DNA of 57,337 nucleotides, taken from an uncultured Clostridia bacterium (GTDB lineage: Bacteria > Bacillota > Clostridia > TANB77 > CAG-508). The stretch is taken from the NCBI GenBank assembly GCA_947631745.1, contig CANRMM010000042.1, positions 1-57,337 of the forward strand, read 5' to 3'. The position numbers and the translations under genes are program-made. The notes beneath the pieces are model-generated. The model was not told the origin of the DNA. It did not search any database and saw only the letters and a program-made list of their open reading frames with translations. How positions within the stretch are numbered: position 1 is the first letter of the stretch; each line of letters starts with the position of its first letter. Of the stretch, positions 48,101-57,061 are shown piece by piece.

Positions 48101-51100
48101 TTTCTATTTCTTTTCCTTTTATTCCTAAATACATATTTTCTGCTTCTACTTTTGCTTTAGCTAAGTCCATATTTCTTTCTATTTTTTCGCTATTTTGGTT
48201 TTCGTAAATCATTCTTAATGCTTCTTCTTTTTCTTTAGCAATACTTATTATTAAGTTTAATTTAAATGTTTTGTCTGGTAAAATACTTGCTGTTTTCTTC
48301 ATTGCTATGATTGGATCTGTTGTCATTCCTATTTTTCTTCCCATCGGTAGCCCTTTTTGTATTACTTTTGGAAGTAGGAGATTTCCTCTTCCTATAAATT
48401 TTTCTTTATCTATTTCATATTCTAATTCTCCTATTGTTTCGTTTTCAGTATATAAATTTACTGCTAAGTAGATGTCTTGTTCTTCTTTACTTCTCTTTTT
48501 GCGTTTTACCACAATTATATCGTCTATTAATTCGTAGCTTAGAAATAAATTATTAAAAGCTTTATGTGCATTATCTTGACTCATTGTTGATAAAACTGGT
48601 TCTATAAAGCTAGTTATTTCTATAGTTTCTTCTGTTATTCCATGGTTTTTTAATTCAATTTGTCTAATTTCAACTGGTTCATCTGGCATAACTACTATTT
48701 TAGTTGTTGTTTCTATATTGCCATCTACTCTTGTAAATTTGTCTTGATCCGGGGTATATATAACATTATACTTATCTGGTTTTGATAAATAATTCATATT
48801 GCTAGAAGTCCATATTCTTTTTGTTTTTATATTTCTTAAGTAAAAGAATATTCCTTGTTCTTCTTCATCAGTTTCTTTGTATCGATTTATTATTATGTTT
48901 TTATATTTGCTATATCCTTTTCCGTTTTGGTCTATAACAATTGTATAGTTGTCATTTGCAATTACATTAATTGGATTTGTTTTTTCATTTATTTTGTTGT
49001 ACTCTCTTTGACAATAAGATTCATAGTCTATATTTTTTATTTTTTCTATTTTTTCTTTGTGTTCTTTAGTAATTACAATGTTTTCTGGCATTTTTTCTTG
49101 TAGAAGAATATTAATTGCTTTTATTTCTGGATTTTTCATAAATCTTTTTTGTAAGATTTGTTCTTTTAAAAAGTTATTAATTGATAGGAGTATGAGTCCT
49201 TGGTGATGAGCCATATATGTTTTTACAATAGCATTTTTTTCATTTTTTCTTAATCTATTTGGTGTATAATCTATTGATTCATATAAGCCATATTTTCCTA
49301 GCATACCTTCTTTCTCTAATTTTTTTAAATTTTGTATTACATCTTTTGGTACTTCATTTATTGCCATGACACTTCCGTATGATGAAACTACAATTTCATC
49401 TGCTAATCCTCTTTTGATTCCTAACCATGGAATTCCAAATGCTTTATATTGGTAATTATTATTGAGGTCTTTTAAATGAAATGCCGCTTCTGATATTCCC
49501 CATGGAATATTGAGTTTTTTGCTATATTGTTCTTGACTCATAATTGCAAACTTAATAGATTCATTTAGTAAGCTTCCTTCTGGTCCTGGAATATTTATAT
49601 TTGGCATTAAATATTCAAAAGCTGTTCCAGACCAAGAAATTAATCCTTTATACTTGTTAAGAATTGTTAAACTTCTACTTAGTGCATACCAATGTTTTGC
49701 TGGTATGTCTCTTTTGGCAATAGCAATAAAACTTGCTTGTCTTGCTTCTGAGGCAAGTAAGTCATAATAAGATGGTGTTAAATTATTTTCCTCAACATTA
49801 TATCCTATAGAAAATATTTTGTTTTCTTCTACATATAAATGTTCAAATTTAGTATTTTGAATTAATGTATCTATTATTGTTATCATATTTGGTATTCTAT
49901 TATCTGCATTTTCTATTGTTTTTTGGTTGTTATTTTCCACATCTTCCACATCTTTTTCTGTCTTTATTGTTATTAAAAATTGTTTTAATACATATAAATA
50001 ACCAATAAAATTTCCACTATCTACAGTAGAAATATATCTTGGTGTTAATGGTTCTAGGTTCTCTATATTGTACCAGTTATATAGGTGACCATTCCACTTT
50101 GCTAATTGGTTAATTGTTTCTAACATTTTTTCTAATAATGTTAATGTATTTTCTTGATTTTCAAATCCTAAATCATAGCTTGAGGCAACTGATAATAGTG
50201 CTAGGCCAATATTGGTTGGGGATGTTCTATATACTACTTTGGGATTTCTATCTTCTTGATAGTTATCTGGTGGTAAGAAATGTCCTTTTTCATTGAGATG
50301 TTCTTTGAAAAATTGCCATGTTCTTCTTGCAATTTCTAAGATATATTCTTTTTCTTGTTCACTTATTTTATCTATTAATTTTTTGTTTTTAATTGTTTTT
50401 CCAATGTCATATTGGATTGCTGGGCCTATTAGCCATAAAACAGCAAGTAAAAATAGCAAGATTGTATAAATTCCATCATGATAAAAAATTAGTAAAATAA
50501 GAGTTAGAATTCCTAATACTATATTAGGAATCATGTCTTTATAATATGCATATATTGTATTTTTAGCCTTTTTTTCGGCTTCTTCTGCTGTTGTCCATTC
50601 TAATAGTTTCTTTTTACTAATTAGCATTCTATATATTGTTTTACTAATAGCATTTATATACATATATGCTTTATCTGGAAGTGTTGATATTTCTAAAATT
50701 CCTCTTATAAAGCTTCCTTTGAAACTATTAATCTGCTTATCAAATGTTTTTTGGATAGTTTCTCCATTTTTTTTGTAAATAATTTTATTAATAATTTCTA
50801 AAATACTTGGCATGATTAAACTTATAAAAATTGCTGTTATGAGAGGCCATATATTTATTGGATTAATTATGTCCATTAAGATCAAAGTGATAAAAGAAAT
50901 TAATATTAGTGGAATAAATAAACTTCTTATTAGATTATCAAATATTTTATATTTTGATATAACATTTAATGAATTTTGTTGCACTTCTCCTTTTTCATTT
51001 TTTGTCTTATTTTTTAGCCATCTGATAATTTGCCAATCTCCTCTTGTCCATCTATGAAGCCTAGTTTTAAAGCTATTATAGTTTGTTGGGTATCCATCCA

Positions 51101-51377
51101 TAAGAAGAATGTCTGATACAAGTCCACATCTTAAATAATTTCCTTCTAATAGGTCATGGCTTAATACTGTATTTTCAGGTATTTGGCCTTTTAATACAGT
51201 AGAAAATATTTCTAAATTATAAATTCCTTTTCCTGCAAAGATTCCCTCTTGAAAATTGTCTTGATAAATATCAAAAATTGCTGTTGTATATGAGTCTGTT
51301 CCTCCTGAGCCTGCATATATTTTTGTAAACTTTGTTTTTCTTGCCGATTCTAAGTTAATTCCTACTCTTGGTTGCAT
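45159..51377 (-). CDS. Cyclic beta-1,2-glucan synthase-like (GT84/GH94), C-terminal portion
   Basis: MQPRVGINLESARKTKFTKIYAGSGGTDSYTTAIFDIYQDNFQEGIFAGKGIY...; GH94-like C-term (GFRDQLQDCICL, GSGDWNDGFSTVGNKGKGESVWLGFFLY, GGRGGWTWYTGSSSWFYEAGI). Confidence 0.88.
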   Translation of the reverse strand: MQPRVGINLESARKTKFTKIYAGSGGTDSYTTAIFDIYQDNFQEGIFAGKGIYNLEIFSTVLKGQIPENTVLSHDLLEGNYLRCGLVSDILLMDGYPTNYNSFKTRLHRWTRGDWQIIRWLKNKTKNEKGEVQQNSLNVISKYKIFDNLIRSLFIPLILISFITLILMDIINPINIWPLITAIFISLIMPSILEIINKIIYKKNGETIQKTFDKQINSFKGSFIRGILEISTLPDKAYMYINAISKTIYRMLISKKKLLEWTTAEEAEKKAKNTIYAYYKDMIPNIVLGILTLILLIFYHDGIYTILLFLLAVLWLIGPAIQYDIGKTIKNKKLIDKISEQEKEYILEIARRTWQFFKEHLNEKGHFLPPDNYQEDRNPKVVYRTSPTNIGLALLSVASSYDLGFENQENTLTLLEKMLETINQLAKWNGHLYNWYNIENLEPLTPRYISTVDSGNFIGYLYVLKQFLITIKTEKDVEDVENNNQKTIENADNRIPNMITIIDTLIQNTKFEHLYVEENKIFSIGYNVEENNLTPSYYDLLASEARQASFIAIAKRDIPAKHWYALSRSLTILNKYKGLISWSGTAFEYLMPNINIPGPEGSLLNESIKFAIMSQEQYSKKLNIPWGISEAAFHLKDLNNNYQYKAFGIPWLGIKRGLADEIVVSSYGSVMAINEVPKDVIQNLKKLEKEGMLGKYGLYESIDYTPNRLRKNEKNAIVKTYMAHHQGLILLSINNFLKEQILQKRFMKNPEIKAINILLQEKMPENIVITKEHKEKIEKIKNIDYESYCQREYNKINEKTNPINVIANDNYTIVIDQNGKGYSKYKNIIINRYKETDEEEQGIFFYLRNIKTKRIWTSSNMNYLSKPDKYNVIYTPDQDKFTRVDGNIETTTKIVVMPDEPVEIRQIELKNHGITEETIEITSFIEPVLSTMSQDNAHKAFNNLFLSYELIDDIIVVKRKKRSKEEQDIYLAVNLYTENETIGELEYEIDKEKFIGRGNLLLPKVIQKGLPMGRKIGMTTDPIIAMKKTASILPDKTFKLNLIISIAKEKEEALRMIYENQNSEKIERNMDLAKAKVEAENMYLGIKGKEIENYQEMLRYLIYQNPLKELMGKGNIPEKAPTTELWKYGISGDLPILVVKIKEINDIDVVKEAIKAYEYFRIKNIQIDLVIINEEKKNYENYVQEEIQNAILDRNVSYLQNQKGGIFVLNNLEKDSKKIIEYRANLLIDSSLGNIQRQLKDIEEEYLDKMKRTAKEIGKEEYIESETLRKPLDDKNLKYYNEYGGFSNDGKEYLIRTNKDDRLPTVWSNILANEKFGTVVTENMGGYTWYKNSRLNRITAWNNNQVTDVPSEIIFLRDLKNQKTWSLGLNPMPDNNDYYITYGFGYSKYQHTSDGIVQKLDIYIPRKDSIKVQILHLENLETQKKELKLVYYIKPVLDEDELKSNGYLQLEYKENSNLITVENKINEENKTILYISSSEKINSYTGNKKDFIGTGTLSNPEALQELELDRQNSLGKESMVAIELKITLEALENKDIVLVLGAEENMIACQDKAYKYTNINNAIAEYEKEKKYWQNNIERLQVNTPLESTNIILNGWLIYQTLCSRIYARSGYYQSGGAYGFRDQLQDCICLKYIDTNIVKNQIIKHSKHQFIEGDVEHWWHEETSRGIRTRFSDDLLWLPYMVAEYINFTGDYKILEEETNYLQGEILPEGVDEKYDLYVPSDKKESIYQHCKRAIEKALVMGENGLPKIGSGDWNDGFSTVGNKGKGESVWLGFFLYVVLKRFIPICEEKKEKEVAEKYKEIMESLRRALNTAGWDGRWYKRAFMDNGDILGSIQNEECRIDSIAQSWATISEAGDNDKKYISIESLENHLIDRENGIIKLLDPPLEKSKLEPGYIKAYLPGTRENGGQYTHSAVWAIIAEAMLGFGEKANEYFRMINPIEHSRTKEEANKYKVEPYVIAADIYGVGNLAGRGGWTWYTGSSSWFYEAGIKYILGLRIEKGTLTLNPCISSDWKEYSIKYKYGESIYNIKVTNPNKKNTGIEKMILNGEVVKEKIIRLNPNGGIYQIEAEI

Positions 51378-53388
51378 AATTCCATATCCGTTGTATTACT
51401 TTATTATTTTCTCTATTTAAAATTGGAGTATTTAATATATGAGCCATAGCTCCTATTAATTCTAGTCCTGAGTTTAATACTAATTCTGTATCTGAATCTA
51501 ATGTAATAACATATTTTATTTTTGGTATTGGAGTTTGTTTCTTTACTTCTTCTATAGTGTTTGTTCTAAATTCATTTTTTTGATTTTCTAAAATATATTT
51601 ATTAAATTGATTTAATAAACCTCTTTTTCTTTCCCAGCCTAAAAAGCAATTTTCTTTTTGATTCCAAGTTCTTTTTCGATATAGAAAATGGAATTTCGGA
51701 AAATCTTGTGATGGATATTTTATATTTAGTTCCTGAGTATATTTTTTCCCTGCTCTTATAACATTTTCGTCTATATCTTCTTTTTCTTTACTGCTACTTG
51801 AGCAATCTCCTAATAATGCAAAATATATGTTTTCGCTCTTATTTGCTAAATAATATATTTCTAGTTTTTCCATTAGTTCTCTTACTTTTTCTTCGTTATC
51901 TATAATTGTTGGTATAACAACAAAAGTTGCTTCTTCTTTTGGAATTCCATTTGAAAAGTCTAATTTTGGAATTGGTTTTGGTTTTACTATTTTTCCTAAT
52001 ACATATTGTAAAATTTGAATTACTATTTCTTCTATAGGAGTATATATTAGAAGTGCTACTAGAATTGTTACAATAAGTTGATGTATTTGTTTATATAAGT
52101 AGATTCCTAGTAAAATAGTAATTGTTAGTGATATTACCTTTTTCGTTACTATCCATAACCACATTTTTTGGTTTGGTGTTAGGACATTTTTTTTCTTATT
52201 TTCTAATATTTCTTTTAGTTCTTTTTTACCTTCTCCTATTAAATAATATCCAACATGTTTTTGCTTTTCTATTTCTTTTTGAATATCGTTTTCATTTATG
52301 TTTTGGTATTTTCTTATTTTTTCCGTTCTATCCTTTTTAGCTAATTCTAATGTTTTTCTTGCAATATAAATTTCTGATATTTTTGTTTTTCTTGCTAGCT
52401 CTTCTATTGTATTTCTATAATTAATTTTCGTCTTATAATCCATTCTTTCATATACTTGTGCTGGATCATCTTTTAAAATGTCATCTACTTTATTGATGCT
52501 TTCAAAAATTTCAATTAAGTTTGTTCTTTGTAGAGTTTTAATACTTGTAATGCAGTTTCCCATTGATACTTTTTTAGTTGCTATATCAAAATGTTCCTTT
52601 TTTATAATATCTGAAATGTCTGTTCCCATTTTGCCTACTTGTTCTTCTAGTATGTTTAAAAATGCATAGGCTCTTTTTCCATATTTTCTTAATTTATATG
52701 ACATATATTCAATAAATGGATATTTCATATCACTTACTGTATTTACTTTTTCTTTATACTCTTTGATGTTTTTAAATTGTAATTCTTCTTTTCTTTTATT
52801 TTCAATAAGTCGTTCTATGATATTTTCTACTTTATATTTTTGTAGTTGAGAAGAGTATATTGCTTCACAAATAGTTCTAATATTTTCTATTAAAGCGATT
52901 TGTATAAAAATTCCTAAATTCCATATTTCTTCCATACTTAAATTCTTTTTTTGTTGGTAAGCTTGTAGATAATCTACTAAGTTTTTGGTTTCTATTTTAT
53001 TGTCTGTATATGCTACTATTTCTGATGCTAATACATATATTCTTGCAAATCCTTGATATACACCATTTCCTATTGCTAAAAATTTTTTATATTTTTTTAA
53101 TGTCATTTCTTTTTGAATTGTTTTTACTGTTTCTTCTATGGCATAATAATTATCTAAAATCCATTCTCCTGCTGGGTGAATGGGAATATTTAATTTTAGG
53201 TGTTCATTTAATATATGATATACCTCTGTAATGACTTCAAAGTTTTCTGTCATTCTTGGAATGGGGTATGTGTCTTTAGCTGATTTATTTTGTAAAATAT
53301 GGTCAGAGGCTATTTTTTCTAAGTATTTTTCTAGTTGTTGTTTGTCTAGCAATGCTCCTTTTATATTTAATACTCTGTATCTTTTCAA
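51355..53388 (-). CDS. Cyclic beta-1,2-glucan synthase-like, N-terminal/GT portion (frameshifted from downstream ORF)
   Basis: FVVIPTIIDNEEKVRELMEKLEIYYLAN...KYVITLDSDTELVLNSGLELIGAMAHILNTPILNRENNKVIQ then frameshifted RIWNYATKSRN*. Confidence 0.88.
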   Translation of the reverse strand: MKRYRVLNIKGALLDKQQLEKYLEKIASDHILQNKSAKDTYPIPRMTENFEVITEVYHILNEHLKLNIPIHPAGEWILDNYYAIEETVKTIQKEMTLKKYKKFLAIGNGVYQGFARIYVLASEIVAYTDNKIETKNLVDYLQAYQQKKNLSMEEIWNLGIFIQIALIENIRTICEAIYSSQLQKYKVENIIERLIENKRKEELQFKNIKEYKEKVNTVSDMKYPFIEYMSYKLRKYGKRAYAFLNILEEQVGKMGTDISDIIKKEHFDIATKKVSMGNCITSIKTLQRTNLIEIFESINKVDDILKDDPAQVYERMDYKTKINYRNTIEELARKTKISEIYIARKTLELAKKDRTEKIRKYQNINENDIQKEIEKQKHVGYYLIGEGKKELKEILENKKKNVLTPNQKMWLWIVTKKVISLTITILLGIYLYKQIHQLIVTILVALLIYTPIEEIVIQILQYVLGKIVKPKPIPKLDFSNGIPKEEATFVVIPTIIDNEEKVRELMEKLEIYYLANKSENIYFALLGDCSSSSKEKEDIDENVIRAGKKYTQELNIKYPSQDFPKFHFLYRKRTWNQKENCFLGWERKRGLLNQFNKYILENQKNEFRTNTIEEVKKQTPIPKIKYVITLDSDTELVLNSGLELIGAMAHILNTPILNRENNKVIQRIWNYATKSRN

Positions 53389-53396
53389 AAAAATTC

Positions 53397-53444
53397 CACT
53401 CCTTGTAAAATATGTTTTTATTCATATTTTTACCAAGGAGTGGT
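53397..53444 (-). terminator. Intrinsic terminator between cwlD-like and glucan-synthase-like genes
   Basis: CCACTCCTTGTAAAATATG...CATATTTTTACCAAGGAGTGG hairpin. Confidence 0.65.
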
Positions 53445-53448
53445 TATA

Positions 53449-54177
53449 TTATTCATAAAAATAATCTATGATGCCATTGTAAATTCCCCATGCTAGCTTA
53501 TCTTGATATTCATCTGTTAATAATAATCTTTCTTCTTCAGGATTTGATAAAAATCCACATTCAACAATGGAAATTGGAATTTCTACATGTTTCATAATAT
53601 ATACTGTATCTAATTTCATTGGTACTCTTTTGTTTTCTCTTTGTATGCTTTCATTTAAATTTGTTTGAATACTTTGTGCTAATTTTCGACTATTTTCATC
53701 GTTTGGTTTAAAAAATGTTTGCCAGCCATCATATTGTGATTGTGGAATTTTATTTAGATGTATTGATACAAATATATCTGCACTTGACTCATTTCCTATT
53801 TTTACACGATTATGAATGTCAGATACTTTCTTTTCTCTTAAAGTATTACTATCTATATCATAAATAGCATTTTCATCACTTCGTGTTAAAATTACTGTGG
53901 AACCACTTTGTTCTAGTAGGTTTTGCAGTTTTAGTGCAATTTTTAAGTTTGTCTGTGCTTCTGTTGTTCCTGTGCTGCTTTCTGCTCCTTCATCTGGTAT
54001 TCCATGGCCTGCATCAATTACAATTACTTTATTACTAACCGGTAATGCTACTGTTGATACTGTTTCTTCCGTTTGCCCTATTTGAAAACTAAATACTAAT
54101 AATGCTACACATATCATACTTATAATCGCAATTAATCTTTTTCGATTTAAAACAATCATGAATTTTCCCCTTTTCAA
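53449..54177 (-). CDS. cwlD: N-acetylmuramoyl-L-alanine amidase, CwlD-like
   Basis: KVIVIDAGHGIPDEGAESS...TLREKKVSDIHNRVKIGNESSADIFVSIHLNKIPQSQYDGWQTFF...IPISIVECGFLSNPEEERLLLTDEYQDKLAWGIYNGIIDYF; layout and motifs resemble spore-cortex amidase CwlD. Confidence 0.82.
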   Translation of the reverse strand: MKRGKFMIVLNRKRLIAIISMICVALLVFSFQIGQTEETVSTVALPVSNKVIVIDAGHGIPDEGAESSTGTTEAQTNLKIALKLQNLLEQSGSTVILTRSDENAIYDIDSNTLREKKVSDIHNRVKIGNESSADIFVSIHLNKIPQSQYDGWQTFFKPNDENSRKLAQSIQTNLNESIQRENKRVPMKLDTVYIMKHVEIPISIVECGFLSNPEEERLLLTDEYQDKLAWGIYNGIIDYFYE

Positions 54178-54234
54178 TTTTATCTTTTTTCTATATATAT
54201 GTTTTTGATTGTTTTTTATTCGAAAAAAATTATT

Positions 54235-54285
54235 GACTCATATATGATTGATTTTTCTTTATTCAGTCATATATGAGCCATATTT
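54235..54285 (-). terminator. Intrinsic terminator-like hairpin
   Basis: GACTCATATATGATTGATTTTT...TCAGTCATATATGAGCC. Confidence 0.6.
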
Positions 54286-54291
54286 TTTTAT

Positions 54292-55230
54292 TTATTCTGT
54301 TGTTTCTTTTCTTCTATCAATTGAGTATGTACTTCCAGGAATTGTTTTAGCTAAGTGCTTTATTTGTGCTCCTACTTCTCCTATTTCTAATGCATTATGA
54401 AATCTGCCTTTGTCTACTACTACAACTCCTATTGATAGGGAGGTTAAAGCAAATTCTTCTATTATGCCTTTTCTATTTGGTACTTCTAGATATCCTTTTT
54501 CTATATCTTCCTCATTGAAATATTTGCCTACATTTTTTTCAAATTCTGCTATAATACTTTGGCATATTCCTTCATAGTCGTCTTTGGCTGACACAATTCC
54601 TATAAAATCATCTCCTCCTATGTGGCCTACAAAGCCTGTGCAATTTGTTTGTGTTTCTATATTTTTCACAATTATTTTAGCTGTAAATTTAATAATTTCG
54701 TCACCGTTTAAAAATCCATATACGTCGTTATATGCTTTGAAATTGTCTAAATCTAAGTATAGCATTGCAAATTCTTCTTTATTTAGTAATCTCTTTTTTA
54801 TTTCTGCTTGAATTTGTACATTTCCTGGTAATCCTGTTAATGGGCTTACTCGTCTATTTGTGTATAGCAGGCGAATAACATTGTGAACCGTGTAAAATAA
54901 ATACTCATCATCTATAGGTGCTTTGATATAATGTTCTATACCTTCTCTTAATACGTCAATTCGATGTTCTTTTTCTTTATTTGATGAAATAACAATAATT
55001 GGAGTAATACTATTATCTTCATTTTGTCTAATTTTTTGACATAATTCAACTATATTTTCATCTAATGTATCTTCATTAATAATAATGAGTGATGGTATAT
55101 TTTTTAAAGCTTCATCAATTCTTTTTGTATCTACTTTTTGAAATTTATATTCTTTTTCTTGTTTAAATAGTTCTTGTAACTTTTGTTTCAATTCATCATT
55201 ATTATCTATTAAATAGATATCTTGTCCCAT
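54292..55230 (-). CDS. Receiver-like domain plus GGDEF (diguanylate cyclase) protein
   Basis: MLYLDLDNFKAYNDVYGFLNGDEIIKF...GHIGGDDFIGIV; N-terminal CheY-like fold. Confidence 0.88.
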   Translation of the reverse strand: MGQDIYLIDNNDELKQKLQELFKQEKEYKFQKVDTKRIDEALKNIPSLIIINEDTLDENIVELCQKIRQNEDNSITPIIVISSNKEKEHRIDVLREGIEHYIKAPIDDEYLFYTVHNVIRLLYTNRRVSPLTGLPGNVQIQAEIKKRLLNKEEFAMLYLDLDNFKAYNDVYGFLNGDEIIKFTAKIIVKNIETQTNCTGFVGHIGGDDFIGIVSAKDDYEGICQSIIAEFEKNVGKYFNEEDIEKGYLEVPNRKGIIEEFALTSLSIGVVVVDKGRFHNALEIGEVGAQIKHLAKTIPGSTYSIDRRKETTE

Positions 55231-55231
55231 A

Positions 55232-56008
55232 TTATTTCTCCTTATTTTTTAATTTTTTCTTTATTTTATCGTACTTTTCCATAAATTTATTCATTGGTTC
55301 TGATTGCATTGTTGGGAATGCTTTTTTTAGTCTTACAATTAGCCTATATGTTCTTATTTTTATTCTATCTTGTTTTTTCTTTAAATTTGTAATAATTTTT
55401 TGTTTTTCTTCTTTACTTTCTTTAGCTGATTTATCATTTTTTAATTCTTTAATTTTTTCTTTTATTAATGTACTAATTTCATGTAACTGTTGCATTTTTT
55501 TATCAATAAATAAAAACTTGCTTACTGTTACAATAACATCTATTGTAAAAATAGTATATATAACAATATTGATGTATAATAAAATGTTTTCTGGAATTAG
55601 ATTTACAAGGTTTTCTATAATTAGTGGATGAACAATTTTTAATAGTAAAACTCCTATTATTCCCCAATAAATAGAATTTTGTAAACATATTCTTCCATTT
55701 AAATTAAATTTAACATCTGAATAATCCCAATATTTAGTTTTAAATACTTTTTCTAGAATTACTCCTACTACATATTCCCAAATAGTTAATGTGATCATAC
55801 TAACAAAAAATATTATTATAGGATTTTCTGATATTCTAGATAATAATAATATCATTATCATTGAACCGAAACCATAAATTGGGCAGAATGGTCCATATAA
55901 GAACCCACTATTTATTAATTTTTTTTCTATAATTGATCTGTAAATTGATTCTATTAACCATCCTAAAAATGTATATATAGCGAAGTAAAGTAATATCTTA
56001 AGGTTCAT
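55232..56008 (-). CDS. CmpB-type putative ABC transporter permease family membrane protein
   Basis: LGWLIESIYRSIIEKKLINSGFLYGPFCPIYGFGSMIM...WDYSDVKFNLNGRICLQNSIYWGIIG signature. Confidence 0.85.
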   Translation of the reverse strand: MNLKILLYFAIYTFLGWLIESIYRSIIEKKLINSGFLYGPFCPIYGFGSMIMILLLSRISENPIIIFFVSMITLTIWEYVVGVILEKVFKTKYWDYSDVKFNLNGRICLQNSIYWGIIGVLLLKIVHPLIIENLVNLIPENILLYINIVIYTIFTIDVIVTVSKFLFIDKKMQQLHEISTLIKEKIKELKNDKSAKESKEEKQKIITNLKKKQDRIKIRTYRLIVRLKKAFPTMQSEPMNKFMEKYDKIKKKLKNKEK

Positions 56009-56954
56009 AACTCATCTCTCTTACATCTGAAAATACTAGATCTTCTACATTTGTAATTGTTATTTTTATAATATTCGTTCCTTCTTTTAGTGGTATATTA
56101 TTTAATATTATTTCTTTTTGATTCATATTATCTTGAGCATATATTTGACCATTTAAATTAATTTCTACTTTTTTAATTCCTGCATCATCATTGATTTGTA
56201 ATGTTAAAATGTTTTTATTTTGACTCATTTGTACTTTTGGTGTTTCTGAAACTACTATTTTTTCTTCCATTGTTTCTATGTTTCCCGATGTATCAACTGC
56301 TGTTACTAGTAAGTTATTTTCTCCTCTGTTATCAAATGTTAAAATATAGTTTAATGTTTTGTCTTCTATCTCTGACTTATCTATTCTTATTTCTTCTCCA
56401 TCATTAATTTGATAAGTAATATATGCCATTTCTGTTTCATCTGTGGCTGATATTTTTACATTGCCATTATTTTGTTTTTCAATGTTGATTGTTGGCTTTG
56501 TCATATCTATTCCCTCAACTTCTATTTGTTTGATATATTTTATTGCTCTACCTGTTTCATCTTCAATTGTTAAATGTATAGTGTTATTTTGATTTAATAA
56601 TGTAATTTGTTCTTCCATATAATTACTTTCAATTGGAATTACTGTTTCTTCTGCATTATCCCAGCTATATTTAAATTTCATTATTTTATTAATGCTATTG
56701 GCTGTTATTATGATTGTATCATTTTCTCTGTGCATGCTAACAACTGGCATATCTTTTGTGTTTCTTCCTTTAGATTCTTTATATATAGCATAAGAACCTT
56801 GTCCTATAAAAGAAATGCCAAAAATAATTAATACAATTGCGAAAAAACGTACAATATTTTTTATTTCAATTGGTCCTGAAGAACTTGTTTTGGTTTTATT
56901 TTTCGTTTTCTTACTCTTGTCTTCAACCATTAAAATTTGATTCATGCATTTCAC
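55998..56954 (-). CDS. Membrane-anchored protein with Ig-like repeats
   Basis: N-terminal TM, then repeated beta-rich segments (KPTINIEKQNNGNVKISATDETEMAYITYQINDGEEI...). Confidence 0.6.
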   Translation of the reverse strand: MKCMNQILMVEDKSKKTKNKTKTSSSGPIEIKNIVRFFAIVLIIFGISFIGQGSYAIYKESKGRNTKDMPVVSMHRENDTIIITANSINKIMKFKYSWDNAEETVIPIESNYMEEQITLLNQNNTIHLTIEDETGRAIKYIKQIEVEGIDMTKPTINIEKQNNGNVKISATDETEMAYITYQINDGEEIRIDKSEIEDKTLNYILTFDNRGENNLLVTAVDTSGNIETMEEKIVVSETPKVQMSQNKNILTLQINDDAGIKKVEINLNGQIYAQDNMNQKEIILNNIPLKEGTNIIKITITNVEDLVFSDVREMSYEP

Positions 56955-57023
56955 CTCATTATACTGGAAATTATATCACAAGCTATTTTTAATGTAAACT
57001 ATTATAACATATTTTGTAAGTAA

Positions 57024-57054
57024 AAGGATGACAAATGATTGTCATCCTTTTGTT
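57024..57054 (-). terminator. Intrinsic terminator
   Basis: AAAAGGATGACAAatgaTTGTCATCCTTTT. Confidence 0.75.
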
Positions 57055-57061
57055 GTTTTAT

